Source: Isoptericola sediminis (GTDB lineage: Bacteria; Actinomycetota; Actinomycetes; Actinomycetales; Cellulomonadaceae). From it: 64,000 nucleotides of DNA. The notes under the pieces were generated by a model, which was not told the DNA's origin, did not search any database, and saw only the letters and a program-made list of their open reading frames with translations. Of this stretch, positions 36,728 through 45,400 are shown piece by piece. The DNA lies in assembly GCF_013085345.1 (NCBI RefSeq), contig NZ_JABFAJ010000018.1, positions 1-64,000 of the forward strand, read 5' to 3'. Position 1 is the first letter of the stretch; each line of letters starts with the position of its first letter. Both the position numbers and the translations under genes were made by a program.

Positions 36728-37096
36728 TCAGGCTGCCTGCTCGCTCTTGCGGGGCCGCCCGCGGCCCCGCTTGCGGGCCACGACGACGCCGTCGACGAAG
36801 ACCTCGCCGCCCCAGACGCCCCAGGGCTCGCTCCGGTCGAGCGCGCCGGCGAGGCAGCCGGCCTGGAGCGGGCACGACCGGCACAGGGCCTTGGCCCGCT
36901 CGACGTCGACGGTGTGCTCGGCGAACCAGAGCTCGGGGTCGTTGCTCCGGCACGGCAGCAGCTCGGCGAACTGCCGGTCCAACGCAGCGACCTCGGCGGG
37001 GTCCTGGGTCACGGGTTGGTGGGGGGTCCACGGGCGGCTGCCGCCGGCGGGGGTCGCATCGACCAGCCGCTCGTCCAACAGCTGTGCGAGACGCAC
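36728..37096 (-). CDS. whiB7: WhiB7, Fe-S regulator of intrinsic antibiotic resistance
   Basis: A 122-residue Wbl protein. The four Fe-S ligands are Cys49, Cys72, Cys75 and Cys81; the beta-turn GVWGG at 93-97 and the C-terminal AT-hook RGRGRPRK at 100-107 distinguish WhiB7 from other Wbl proteins. WhiB7 binds the primary sigma factor and AT-rich DNA just upstream of the -35 to switch on efflux, ribosome protection and drug-modifying genes when translation is inhibited. GTG 37096 has GGAGGAA upstream. A leader of about 400 bases with an upstream frame and a hairpin precedes it, and the distal promoter has the self-activation signature. Confidence 0.95.
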   Translation of the reverse strand: MRLAQLLDERLVDATPAGGSRPWTPHQPVTQDPAEVAALDRQFAELLPCRSNDPELWFAEHTVDVERAKALCRSCPLQAGCLAGALDRSEPWGVWGGEVFVDGVVVARKRGRGRPRKSEQAA

Positions 37097-37226
37097 GATG
37101 TTCCTCCGTCAGGTCCTGGGTGTGGTGTGAACGTCGGTGTTCAGGACCTACGGGTGGTCCCCCCGTGTGTCGGAGGGGCCGGTTCGTCCGGCCGTGGAGG
37201 CCGATCTCCCGGTCAGGAATGACGAA

Positions 37227-37254
37227 GGCCGCGGGTCCCGTGGACTCCGCGGCC
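37227..37254 (-). terminator. Attenuator hairpin in the whiB7 leader
   Basis: GGCCGCGG (37227-37234) and CCGCGGCC (37247-37254) pair exactly, with a further inner GTCC/GGAC stem. On the transcript it begins nine bases after the leader frame stop and is followed by TTCGTCATT. This is the position of the conditional terminator known in mycobacterial and Streptomyces whiB7 leaders. Confidence 0.6.
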
Positions 37255-37262
37255 TGGACCGG

Positions 37263-37433
37263 TCAGTGGACCGGATGTCTCCAGGGTGCGGAGCCGGGTG
37301 CGAGAGCGACGAGAGCGATGCCTGCTCCGCCGCCGGGCGTGCGGAGACGGGCGGACGGAACGACGTGGATGAAGGCATACTTCTCCCCTGTCGCGATGCC
37401 GTTGTCGCCGATGAATCGCGTCATCTTGTCCAT
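37263..37433 (-). CDS. Leader peptide (uORF) of whiB7
   Basis: A 56-codon frame, ATG 37433 to TGA, lies in the whiB7 leader. GAGGAGG stands nine bases before its ATG, one of the better ribosome binding sites nearby. It starts MDKMTRF and has a Pro/Arg-rich middle. In other actinobacteria, stalling or slowing of ribosomes on such a leader frame prevents a downstream terminator from forming, so that whiB7 is read only under translational stress. The frame is seen; its regulatory role is inferred from those relatives and from the hairpin that follows. Confidence 0.6.
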   Translation of the reverse strand: MDKMTRFIGDNGIATGEKYAFIHVVPSARLRTPGGGAGIALVALAPGSAPWRHPVH

Positions 37434-37505
37434 CTCGTGCCCACCTCCTCACTGGTCTCGGGTTCCCACCTCTCGGCGGTCACCGCAACGAACTCGGTCT
37501 CCACG

Positions 37506-37543
37506 AGCATAGACCTCGGTCGCGGACTCGCCACATCTTTTTT
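37506..37543 (-). promoter_or_regulatory. WhiB7-type promoter of whiB7
   Basis: On the minus strand the -10 is TATGCT (37506-37511) and, 17 bases upstream, the -35 position is a poor GTGGCG (37529-37534). A run of six A (37538-37543) stands exactly three bases upstream of the -35. A weak -35 plus an AT-rich tract three bases away is the known signature of WhiB7-activated sigma-A promoters, so autoregulation is expected. Confidence 0.7.
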
Positions 37544-37588
37544 CCAGAACTTTTTCGGGAATCTCGGTGCGCCCCGTCCGGCGCCTCC

Positions 37589-39631
37589 TCACGGGCGACC
37601 GGGAGCCCCCTGGACGAGCGCCAGCAGGGTGGCTCCGTACCGGTCGATCTTCGCCGGGCCGATGCCGTTGATCCGCGCCAGCTCGGCCGTCGAGGACGGA
37701 CGCAGCTCGGCGATCGCGGCGAGCGTCGCGTCCCCGAGGATCGTGAAGGCGGGCTTGTCGACCTCCCGGGCGACGGTCAGGCGCCACTCCCGCAGCGCGT
37801 CGAACAGCGCGAGGTCGGCCTCGCCGGAGAGCTGGGACCGCGCCTGCCCGCGCGGACCGCGCGAGCCACCACGACGACCCCGGCCGTCGTCCGGCCACAT
37901 CCCGTCGAGGAACCGGGTGCGCTTGCGGGTCGCCCGGCCGCCGGGGTTGCGCGACCGGGCGTAGGAGATCTCCAGGTGCTCGCGCGCCCGCGTGATGCCC
38001 ACGTACAGCAGGCGGCGCTCCTCCGCGACGCCGTCGTCGGTCTCGGCCAGAGAGATCGGCATGAGCCCCTCGCTCATGCCCGCGAGGAACACCGCGTCCC
38101 ACTCCAGGCCCTTGGCGGAGTGCAGCGAGGCGAGCGTGACGCCCTCGACCGTCGGGGCGTGCTGGGAGGCCGCACGCTCGGCCAGCTCGTCGACCAGCAT
38201 CGGCAACGTCGCCGGCGCGTCCTCGGGCGCGGCGGCCGCCAGGTCGTCCGCGAGCGCCACGAGGGCCTGCATCGCCTCCCACCGCTCCCGGGCGGCTCCC
38301 CGGGCGTGCGGCGGCTCCGCGGACCACCCGGCGCTGACGAGCACGTCGCGGACCTGCTCGGGCATCGGCTGGTCCGGGTCGGCGGACCGCGCCGCACCGC
38401 GCAGCAGCACGATCGCGTCCCGCACGTCCTTGCGGGTGAAGAACCGCTCGCCGCCACGCACCTGGTAGCTGACGCCCGCCTCGGACAGCGCCGACTCGAA
38501 GGAGGCCGACTGCGCGTTGGTGCGGTAGAGCACGGCGATCTCGCTGGGACGCACCCCCGAGGCGATGAGCCGCGCCGCCCGGGCGGCGATGCCGGCCGCC
38601 TCCGCCTCGTCGTCGTCGTGGGTGGTGAAGGACACCGCCGGTCCGGAGGGCCGCTGCGCCACCAGCTCGAGCGCCCCGGTCACGCGGCCCCGGCGCAGCA
38701 GGTCGTTGGCCAGGGAGACCACCTGCGGGGTGGAGCGGTAGTCGCGCACGAGACGGACCACCTGGGCGTCGCGGTAGGTGCGCGTGAAGTCGAGCAGGTA
38801 GTGCGGCGTGGCCCCGGTGAACGAGTAGATGGTCTGCGACGGGTCGCCCACCACGCACAGCTCGCGCCGGTTCCCCAGCCACTGGTTCAGCAGGAAGTGC
38901 TGCAGCGGCGAGACGTCCTGGAACTCGTCGACGACGAAGTGACGGTACTGGGACCGGACCTGGTCGCCCACGTGCGGGTGGGAGCCGAGCATGTCGGCGA
39001 GCATCAGCAGGACGTCCTCGAAGTCGATGACGCCCCGCTCGGTCTTGACGTCCTCGTAGGCGCTGATGAGCCGCGCCACCGTCTGGTGGTCGTAGCCGGA
39101 CGGCGGCGGACGGTCGTCGGCCGCGGCGGCCCGCACGTAGTCCTCGGCCGTGACGAGGGACACCTTGGACCACTCGACCTCGCTGGCGAGGTCCCGCACG
39201 GCGACGCGGTCCACGCTCGCCCCGATGCGGCGCGCGGCCTCGGCCACGGCCGGCGCCTTGTGCTCCAGGATCTGCGGCGGAGCACCGCCGACGATGCGGG
39301 GCCAGAAGTAGCCGAGCTGGCGCAGGGCGGCCGCGTGGAACGTGCGGGCCTGCACCCCGTGCGCCCCGAGATCCCGCAGCCGGGTGCGCATCTCCCCCGC
39401 GGCCCGCGCCGTGAAGGTCACCGCGAGCACCGACGTCGGCGGGTAGGCCCCGGTGCGCACCCCGTACGCGATGCGGTGGGTGATCGCCCGGGTCTTGCCC
39501 GTCCCCGCGCCGGCGAGCACGCAGACCGGGCCCGTCAGCGCGAGCGCGACGTCACGCTGCTCGGGGTCGAGCGCGTCCAGGATCGCGTCGGGATGAAGCA
39601 GGGCGCCCGGTGAGTTGGTCGTGGGGGACAT
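37589..39631 (-). CDS. uvrD2: UvrD2-type DNA helicase with HRDC domain
   Basis: A 680-residue superfamily 1A helicase. Motif I is GAGTGKTRA, the Walker B region VDEFQDVSP, and motif VI is near VGITRAREHLEISY. The C-terminal 80 residues form an HRDC domain (LFDALREWRLTVAREVDKPAFTIL, with the terminal GIGPAKIDRYG), the hallmark of UvrD2, which in mycobacteria is essential and repairs or unwinds DNA. ATG 39631 starts at the usual short leader (SPTTNSPGALLHPD). It reads in the same direction as whiB7 downstream, but the whiB7 promoter lies between them. Divergent from mrx1 with 61 bases between starts. Confidence 0.92.
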   Translation of the reverse strand: MSPTTNSPGALLHPDAILDALDPEQRDVALALTGPVCVLAGAGTGKTRAITHRIAYGVRTGAYPPTSVLAVTFTARAAGEMRTRLRDLGAHGVQARTFHAAALRQLGYFWPRIVGGAPPQILEHKAPAVAEAARRIGASVDRVAVRDLASEVEWSKVSLVTAEDYVRAAAADDRPPPSGYDHQTVARLISAYEDVKTERGVIDFEDVLLMLADMLGSHPHVGDQVRSQYRHFVVDEFQDVSPLQHFLLNQWLGNRRELCVVGDPSQTIYSFTGATPHYLLDFTRTYRDAQVVRLVRDYRSTPQVVSLANDLLRRGRVTGALELVAQRPSGPAVSFTTHDDDEAEAAGIAARAARLIASGVRPSEIAVLYRTNAQSASFESALSEAGVSYQVRGGERFFTRKDVRDAIVLLRGAARSADPDQPMPEQVRDVLVSAGWSAEPPHARGAARERWEAMQALVALADDLAAAAPEDAPATLPMLVDELAERAASQHAPTVEGVTLASLHSAKGLEWDAVFLAGMSEGLMPISLAETDDGVAEERRLLYVGITRAREHLEISYARSRNPGGRATRKRTRFLDGMWPDDGRGRRGGSRGPRGQARSQLSGEADLALFDALREWRLTVAREVDKPAFTILGDATLAAIAELRPSSTAELARINGIGPAKIDRYGATLLALVQGAPGRP

Positions 39632-39692
39632 CGTCTGCGATTGTCGCAGCCGGTGCCGACACCGACCGCCCCGTCTCCACAGGAGGACCCCG

Positions 39693-39956
39693 ATGACCGT
39701 CGCCCCGACGCTGCCCGCACCCGGCACGATCACCATGTACTCGACGCCGTGGTGCGGCTACTGCCGGAGGCTGCGCACGCAGCTCGACTCCGAGGGCATC
39801 GGCTACACCGTCATCGACATCGAGGAGCACCCCGAGACCGCCGCCTACGTCGAGCAGGTCAACGGCGGCAACCAGACCGTGCCGACGGTGGTCTACCCCG
39901 ACGGTTCCGCGGCGACCAACCCGTCGCTCGCCGACGTCCGGGCCGCCCTGTCCTGA
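39693..39956 (+). CDS. mrx1: Mycoredoxin (glutaredoxin-like)
   Basis: An 87-residue thioredoxin-fold protein with the active-site pair WCGYC (Cys21 and Cys24), the cis-Pro in QTVPTVVYPDGS and the C-terminal helix PSLADVRAAL. In actinobacteria mycoredoxins reduce mycothiol-mixed disulfides. AGGAGG is seven bases upstream of the ATG. Its position beside uvrD2 and nudC is conserved in actinobacteria. Convergent with nudC; an 8-base inverted repeat (39970 and 39988) spans the junction and could terminate both. Confidence 0.92.
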   Translation: MTVAPTLPAPGTITMYSTPWCGYCRRLRTQLDSEGIGYTVIDIEEHPETAAYVEQVNGGNQTVPTVVYPDGSAATNPSLADVRAALS

Positions 39957-39977
39957 CGGCGGTCGGACGCTGCCGGG

Positions 39978-40928
39978 TCACCAGGCGCCCGGCAGCTCCG
40001 CGCCGTACCACTCCTCGATCAGCGCCCGTGCGATCGAGTGCCGTCCCGGCAGCGAGATCTCCCCGGCGGCGGCCGCGTCGTGCAGCTCGGCCCGGGCGAA
40101 CCAGCGCGCGTCCGTGACCTCCTCGTCGTCCGTGCGCACCTCGGTGGCGACCGCTCGCGCCCGGAACCCGAGCATGAGCGAGGCCGGGAACGGCCAGGCC
40201 TGGGAACCGCGGTACACGACGTCGCCGGGCGCCGTCCCGACGACGACGCCGGACTCCTCGGCGACCTCCCGCCGCACCGTGTCCTCGAGCGCCTCGCCCG
40301 CCTCGACGAACCCGGCCAGTGTGGAGAACCGGCCCTCGGGCCACGTCGCGGCGTGCCCGAGCAGCAGCCGGTCGGCGTCGTCGACGACGGCCATGATCAC
40401 GGCCGGGTCGGTGCGCGGGTAGGTCTCGCGCTCGTCCACCGGGCAGTGCCGTGCCCAGCCACCCTGCACGACGACGGTCGGCGTCCCGCACCGGCCGCAG
40501 CGCTGATGGGTGCCGTGCCAGCCCGCCAGGGCCACCGCCTCCACCGAGAGCCCGTGCACCAGCACCGTCGGGTCCTCGTCGGCGGCGAGCGCCTCGGCCT
40601 GCCCGGCGGTCAGCTCGCGCAGCCCCGCCCAGCCGTCGGCACCCGCCGGAGGTGGCGGGTCCTCGACGTCGTCGGGCAGCAGCAGCGCCACGTACGTCGA
40701 CCCGTCGTCCTCGCCCAGGTACACCCAGGTGCCCTCGGGCAGCCCGGCGGGCGCGAGCAGGGCCGCTCGCGGCGCGTCGGCGCCGACGACGGCGAGGCGC
40801 TTGCGGTGCAGCACCAGGGCGTGGGTCGTGGACTCCTGCCGCAGCCTGTCCAGGAGACCGGTCTCCGTGCGGCGGTGCGCCGCACGGTCGTGCCGGGTGC
40901 GCGAGAACGGCAGCTCCAGGGGGTTCAC
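39978..40928 (-). CDS. nudC: NAD(+) diphosphatase (NudC-type Nudix hydrolase)
   Basis: A 316-residue protein with the NudC order: an N-terminal alpha/beta domain, a zinc ribbon at about 175-200, then Nudix. The Nudix box GFVEAGEALEDTVRREVAEE is complete, and the downstream SQAWPFPASL matches the NADH-pyrophosphatase signature SQPWPFPxS with one change. It should split NAD(H) to NMN(H) and AMP, and in some bacteria decaps NAD-capped RNA. The zinc ribbon is odd: CGRC is followed by HCPVDE, lacking the fourth cysteine. GTG 40928 chosen; the frame continues upstream without a site. Confidence 0.9.
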   Translation of the reverse strand: MNPLELPFSRTRHDRAAHRRTETGLLDRLRQESTTHALVLHRKRLAVVGADAPRAALLAPAGLPEGTWVYLGEDDGSTYVALLLPDDVEDPPPPAGADGWAGLRELTAGQAEALAADEDPTVLVHGLSVEAVALAGWHGTHQRCGRCGTPTVVVQGGWARHCPVDERETYPRTDPAVIMAVVDDADRLLLGHAATWPEGRFSTLAGFVEAGEALEDTVRREVAEESGVVVGTAPGDVVYRGSQAWPFPASLMLGFRARAVATEVRTDDEEVTDARWFARAELHDAAAAGEISLPGRHSIARALIEEWYGAELPGAW

Positions 40929-41002
40929 GCCTGCGACCGTACGCCAGGACACGCCCGAGGGCGCACCCGTGCTGCGCCCTCGGGGCGCACTACGGTGGCA
41001 CT

Positions 41003-41926
41003 GTGCCCCGTAGTCCACTCGCTCTCGCCGCGCTCGCGACGGCCGCCGTCCCCGGCCTCGACGCGTGGTCCGTGCACCCCGAGGACGTCCCCGGCGACTA
41101 CGACGTCGCGATCGTCACGACCGGTGACGGGACGGAGTGGCTGGTGCGTGCACCGTCGACGACGCTCGCCGGTGCGGCGATGGAGGCCGAGATCGAGCTC
41201 CTGGAGTCCCTGCACCTCTACGTCGAGGCAGGTGTGCTGCCCTTCACGGTGCCCCGGGTCGCGGGGTCGGCGCTGCTGCCCGAGGGCGGCCGCGCCGTCG
41301 TCCACCGTCGCCTGAGCGGCAGCCCGTTGGACGTGGCCTCGCTGCGCCCCGGGCCGGGCCTCGCCGCCGACCTGGGCCGCACCCTCGCCGCGGTGCACGA
41401 GCTGCCCACCGCGGTGGTCGAGGCGTGCGGGCTGCCCTGCTACTCGGCCGCGGAGTACCGCGAGCGGCGTCTGGTCGAGCTGGACGAGGCGGCCGCGACC
41501 CGCCGGGTGCCCACCCGGCTGCTGCGCCGGTGGGAGGCCGCGCTCGAGGACATCAGCCTGTGGCGCTTCCAGCCGGTCGTCGTCCACGGCGACCTCGCCC
41601 CGGACCAGGTGCTGGCGTCGGGCCGCCGCGTGAACAGCATCAGCGGGTGGTCCGAGGCCCGGGTGGCGGACCCGGCCGACGACCTGGCGTGGCTGCTCGC
41701 GGCCGCGCCACCGGACTGCGTCGACGCGATCATGGAGGCGTACCGGCTGCGTCGCACGGAGCTCACCGATCCCCGTCTCGTCGACCGGGCGCTGCTCGTC
41801 GGCGAGCTGGCGCTGGCGCGATGGCTGATGCACGGCGTGCGCCGCGGCTACCCCGACGTCGTCGCGGACGCCGAGTCGATGCTCGCCGACCTCGACGAGG
41901 CCACCCGCGAGGACACCCCCGCGTGA
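41003..41926 (+). CDS. Aminoglycoside/macrolide phosphotransferase-fold protein
   Basis: A 307-residue protein with the kinase-like fold of antibiotic phosphotransferases. The catalytic loop reads VVHGDLAPDQVL, with the expected HGD. However, the metal-binding Asp usually found in the next block (IDW) is replaced: SISGWSEARVADPADDLAWLL. GTG 41003 lies between two tight gene ends. It may be a degenerate phosphotransferase that binds but does not turn over nucleotides, or use another residue. Divergent from nudC. No resistance phenotype should be assumed. Confidence 0.75.
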   Translation: MPRSPLALAALATAAVPGLDAWSVHPEDVPGDYDVAIVTTGDGTEWLVRAPSTTLAGAAMEAEIELLESLHLYVEAGVLPFTVPRVAGSALLPEGGRAVVHRRLSGSPLDVASLRPGPGLAADLGRTLAAVHELPTAVVEACGLPCYSAAEYRERRLVELDEAAATRRVPTRLLRRWEAALEDISLWRFQPVVVHGDLAPDQVLASGRRVNSISGWSEARVADPADDLAWLLAAAPPDCVDAIMEAYRLRRTELTDPRLVDRALLVGELALARWLMHGVRRGYPDVVADAESMLADLDEATREDTPA

Positions 41927-42028
41927 GGCGGAGGTGGAGCGGAGCGTGGGGCCGCCCGAGGCACGAGGGACCCGCCCGCAGCGGCGCCGCAGCCAGCACG
42001 CGGCGCGGGAACCGCCTGACCGGACCGG

Positions 42029-42400
42029 TCAGCCGAGGGCGACCAGGATGGCGAGCACCGTCAGCAGCACGGTGACCGGTGTCATCACGAGCCGCTCCGG
42101 GCGGCTGCGGGAGATCGCGTTCGGCACGATCGACACCGCGAACCACACGACGACGACCCACATCGTCACGCGGGCGGCACCGTCGGGCAGCACGTCGACC
42201 ACGCCCGCGCGGTCGAGCGCGACGACCGCGATCGCTGCATAGACCGCGACGGCGAGCAGGCTGCCGACCCGGAGCCGGGCCGGCAGCACCCGGTACCGGC
42301 CGCCCCAGACGTACGCACCCAGCGGGGCGCCGCAGGCGACCAGCACCTGGAGCACGCCGAGCAGCGCGAGGACGGCGACGAGACCGACGGCTGCGACCAT
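42029..42400 (-). CDS. Hypothetical four-helix membrane protein
   Basis: Unrecognised, 123 residues, four predicted transmembrane helices (LVAVLALLGVLQVLVACGAPL, then LLAVAVYAAIAVVAL, MWVVVVWFAVSIVPN and VTVLLTVLAILVALG) with a short loop SRSRPERLV. It starts nine bases after the adnB stop on the same strand, so it is probably the last gene of the adnAB operon. The family is widespread in actinobacteria with no known role. ATG 42400 has no strong ribosome binding site, consistent with translation coupled to the gene before. Confidence 0.7.
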   Translation of the reverse strand: MVAAVGLVAVLALLGVLQVLVACGAPLGAYVWGGRYRVLPARLRVGSLLAVAVYAAIAVVALDRAGVVDVLPDGAARVTMWVVVVWFAVSIVPNAISRSRPERLVMTPVTVLLTVLAILVALG

Positions 42401-42409
42401 GGAGGCAGC

Positions 42410-45400
42410 CTAGGACCCGCGGACCAGTGCCTCCAGCCCGTCCTCGTCGAGCAGCTCGGCGGGCCGCACCGTCGTGCCGGACGTCACGTAGACGAACGCG
42501 GCGCTGACCTTCTCCACGGGCAGCCCCGTCCAGCGGGACCAGGCGAGCCGGTAGGCGGCGAGCTGGACCTCGCGCTGGGCGCGGTCGGCCGGGTCCCGCG
42601 GTTCCCGGCCCGTCTTCCAGTCGACGACGACGACGGCGGGCGGCTCGCCGTCCGCGGCGGGCGGGGCGTCCGGGTCGACGAAGACGGCGTCCATGCGCGA
42701 CCGCACCATGACCCCGGCGATCGGGGTCTCCACGTCCTGCTCCACCGCGATGGGGGTCCGCGCGGCCCACGGCGTCTCCTCGAACCGTCGGCGGAGCTCG
42801 TCGAGCGCCAGGTCGGTGGCGGCGTCGGGCTCGTCGGCACCGGGCAGGTCGTCGACGTCCATCAGCGAGGCCTTCGAGTAGAACTGCTCCACCCAGGCGT
42901 GGAACAGCGTCCCGCGGCGTGCGTGCACGGTGGGTTCGGACGGGACGGGCCGGCGCAGCTGCCGGGCGAACTCCCCGCGGTCGCGGGACAGCCGCACCAG
43001 GCCCGAGGCGGAGACGTGCGCGGGCATCTCGACCGTGGGCCCGTCGCGCTCGGACCGCTCGGCGAGCAGGATCCGGGAGAGCTCGACGAGGTCGTGGCCC
43101 GTGGCGTCGCGCAGCGCGCCGTCCCGGGGCGTGGCCCCCTGCCGGGAGGCGTCGGCGACCCGCGCCGCCGTCGCGCGCAGCACGTCGCGGGGCGCGGGCC
43201 GCCGGGCGGCCCCGTCGCCGGCCGCCGCGTCCGGCCCCTCGGGGGGCGCGGACCCGCCGGACGCGTCGGGCGCGGGCCACACACCCGTCCGTTCGGCGTC
43301 GTCACGCGGGTTGTGGTCGGTCGCGCCCGGCAACGCCTCCCAGCCGGTGGGGTCGACGAGCCCCGACTCGGCCAGCTCGGCCAGGAACGGGGAGATCCGG
43401 CGCGGCCGGGCCCCGGTCCCCCACCAGTGGGCGGTGCAGAAGAGCTCGTGCCGGGCCCGGGTGAAGGCCACGTAGGCCAGCCGCCGCTCCTCACGGAGCT
43501 GGTGGGCACCGCAGTCGAGCGCGAACGCGTCGCGGCGCGCGATCAGGTCCTTGGTGTCGGTGACCTCGTGCAGGGGCAGCTCCGGCAGGTCCTCGGCGTC
43601 GCCGCGCAGCGGGTACGGCAGCTCACCGAGACCGGTCAGCCAGCCGGAGTCGGTGCGGCCCTTGGCGCTCTCGGCCGTCGTGGGGAAGACACCGTCGACC
43701 AGTCCGGGCACGGCCACCACGTCCCACTCGAGCCCCTTGGCGGCGTGCGCGGTGATGATCTGGACGGCGTCCGGGTCGGGTTCGCGCACCGGCATGTCCA
43801 GGCCGCGCTCCTGCGTGCCGGCCACGCCGAGCCAGGCCAGGAAGGCCCCGAGCGTGGCGACGTCGGCGGACTGGGAGAACCCGGCGGCGACGTCGCGGAA
43901 GGCGTCCAGGTGCTCGCGCCCGCGTCGGCTGACCCCCTCGGCGGCGGTCGCCCCGCCGGCGGCGACGAGGCGGTCGACGACGACGTCCGCGGTCGCGACC
44001 TCCACGTCCAGCCCGAGGGCGCGTTCGGCGACCACGACGAGCTCCGGAAGCGAGAGGTAGGTCAGCGACCGCAGCTCCCGCAGCAGCCGGGACAGCGCGG
44101 CCAGCCGGGCATGACCCTCCGGGGTGAGGACACGACCGTCACGGGCGGCCCGCCCGACGTCGGGCAGGTCGTCGAGCGCGTCCACGATCGAGCGGTGGTC
44201 GACGACGTCGCCCTCCACGACCGCCGGGTCGTCCCCGTCGTCGGGGCCGGCCCGGTGGGTGCGCGGGGCGTCACGGCGCGCGAGGTCCGCCGCCCAGGAC
44301 CCCAGGGCGTGCAGGTCGGCGGCCCCGAGGTTGACGCGGGGACCGGTGAGCAGCCGCAGCAGGGAGTCGCCCCGCGAGGGGTCGTGGACCGCTTCGAGCA
44401 GCGCGACGACGTCGACGACCTCGGGCGTGCTGAGCAGCCCGCCCAGGCCGACCACCTCGACCGGCAGCCCCCGTCGACGCAGTGCCGTCTCCAGGGCGGG
44501 GAACTGCGACCGCGCCCGGCACAGCACGGCGGCGGTCACACGGTCCGACGCGTCGGGACGCGTCGCCCGGCGCCACCGGGCACCGACGAAGTCCGCGACC
44601 GCCTCGGCCTCGTCCTCCAGGGTGGCGGCCACGTGCGCGCTGACGGCACCCGGGCCGGCGCCGGGTCGCAGGTCCAGCGGGGGCACCCGGACCGCTGCGC
44701 CGGTGTCGTCGCGCAGCGGGCGGGACGCCACGTTGGCGGCCTGCAGGACGGCGTCGTCGTTGCGCCAGGAGGTGCTGAGGTAACGCACCGCCGCCGCGCC
44801 ACCGTCGGCGTGACGGAAGCGGTCGGGGAACCGCGCCAGACCCGAGGCCGAGGCCCCGCGCCAGCCGTAGATGGACTGGTGCGGGTCGCCGACCGCGGTG
44901 ACCGCGTGCCCGCCGCCGAAGAGGCCCGCGAGCAGCTCGACCTGCGCGTGCGAGGTGTCCTGGTACTCGTCGAGCAGCACGACGCGGTAGCGGGCCCGTT
45001 CGGCCGCGCCCACGGCCGGCACGGTGCGGGCGAGCTCGGCGGCGAAGGCCACCTGGTCGCCGAAGTCGAGGGAGTCGGTGTTCCGCTTGCGACGCCGGTA
45101 CTCGGCCACGAGGTCGAGCAGGCGGGCCCGCTCGGCCACCGAGCCGATCAGCTTCTCCACCTCACGGGTCCGCTGCTTCTGCTTCGGCCCCAGCGGCAGG
45201 TTCTCCAGCCGCTCGACGATGTCCTCCAACGCCGCGCGGGCCTCGTCGACGCCCCGCAGGTGCTCGCCGAGCGCCCCCGAGAGGGACAGCACGGCACCGA
45301 CGACGGTACTGACGGCCTTGTCGGTGCCCAGGTCGGCGTCCCAGGACTCGACGACCTCGGCCGCGAGCTGCCACTGGTTCGCCTCGCCGAGCAGCCGCGA

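Noticed and set aside
42017-42031. Palindrome TGACCGG-A-CCGGTCA at the end of the small membrane protein gene
   Set aside because: It overlaps the stop codon and is short, with no T-run; not enough to call a terminator or operator.
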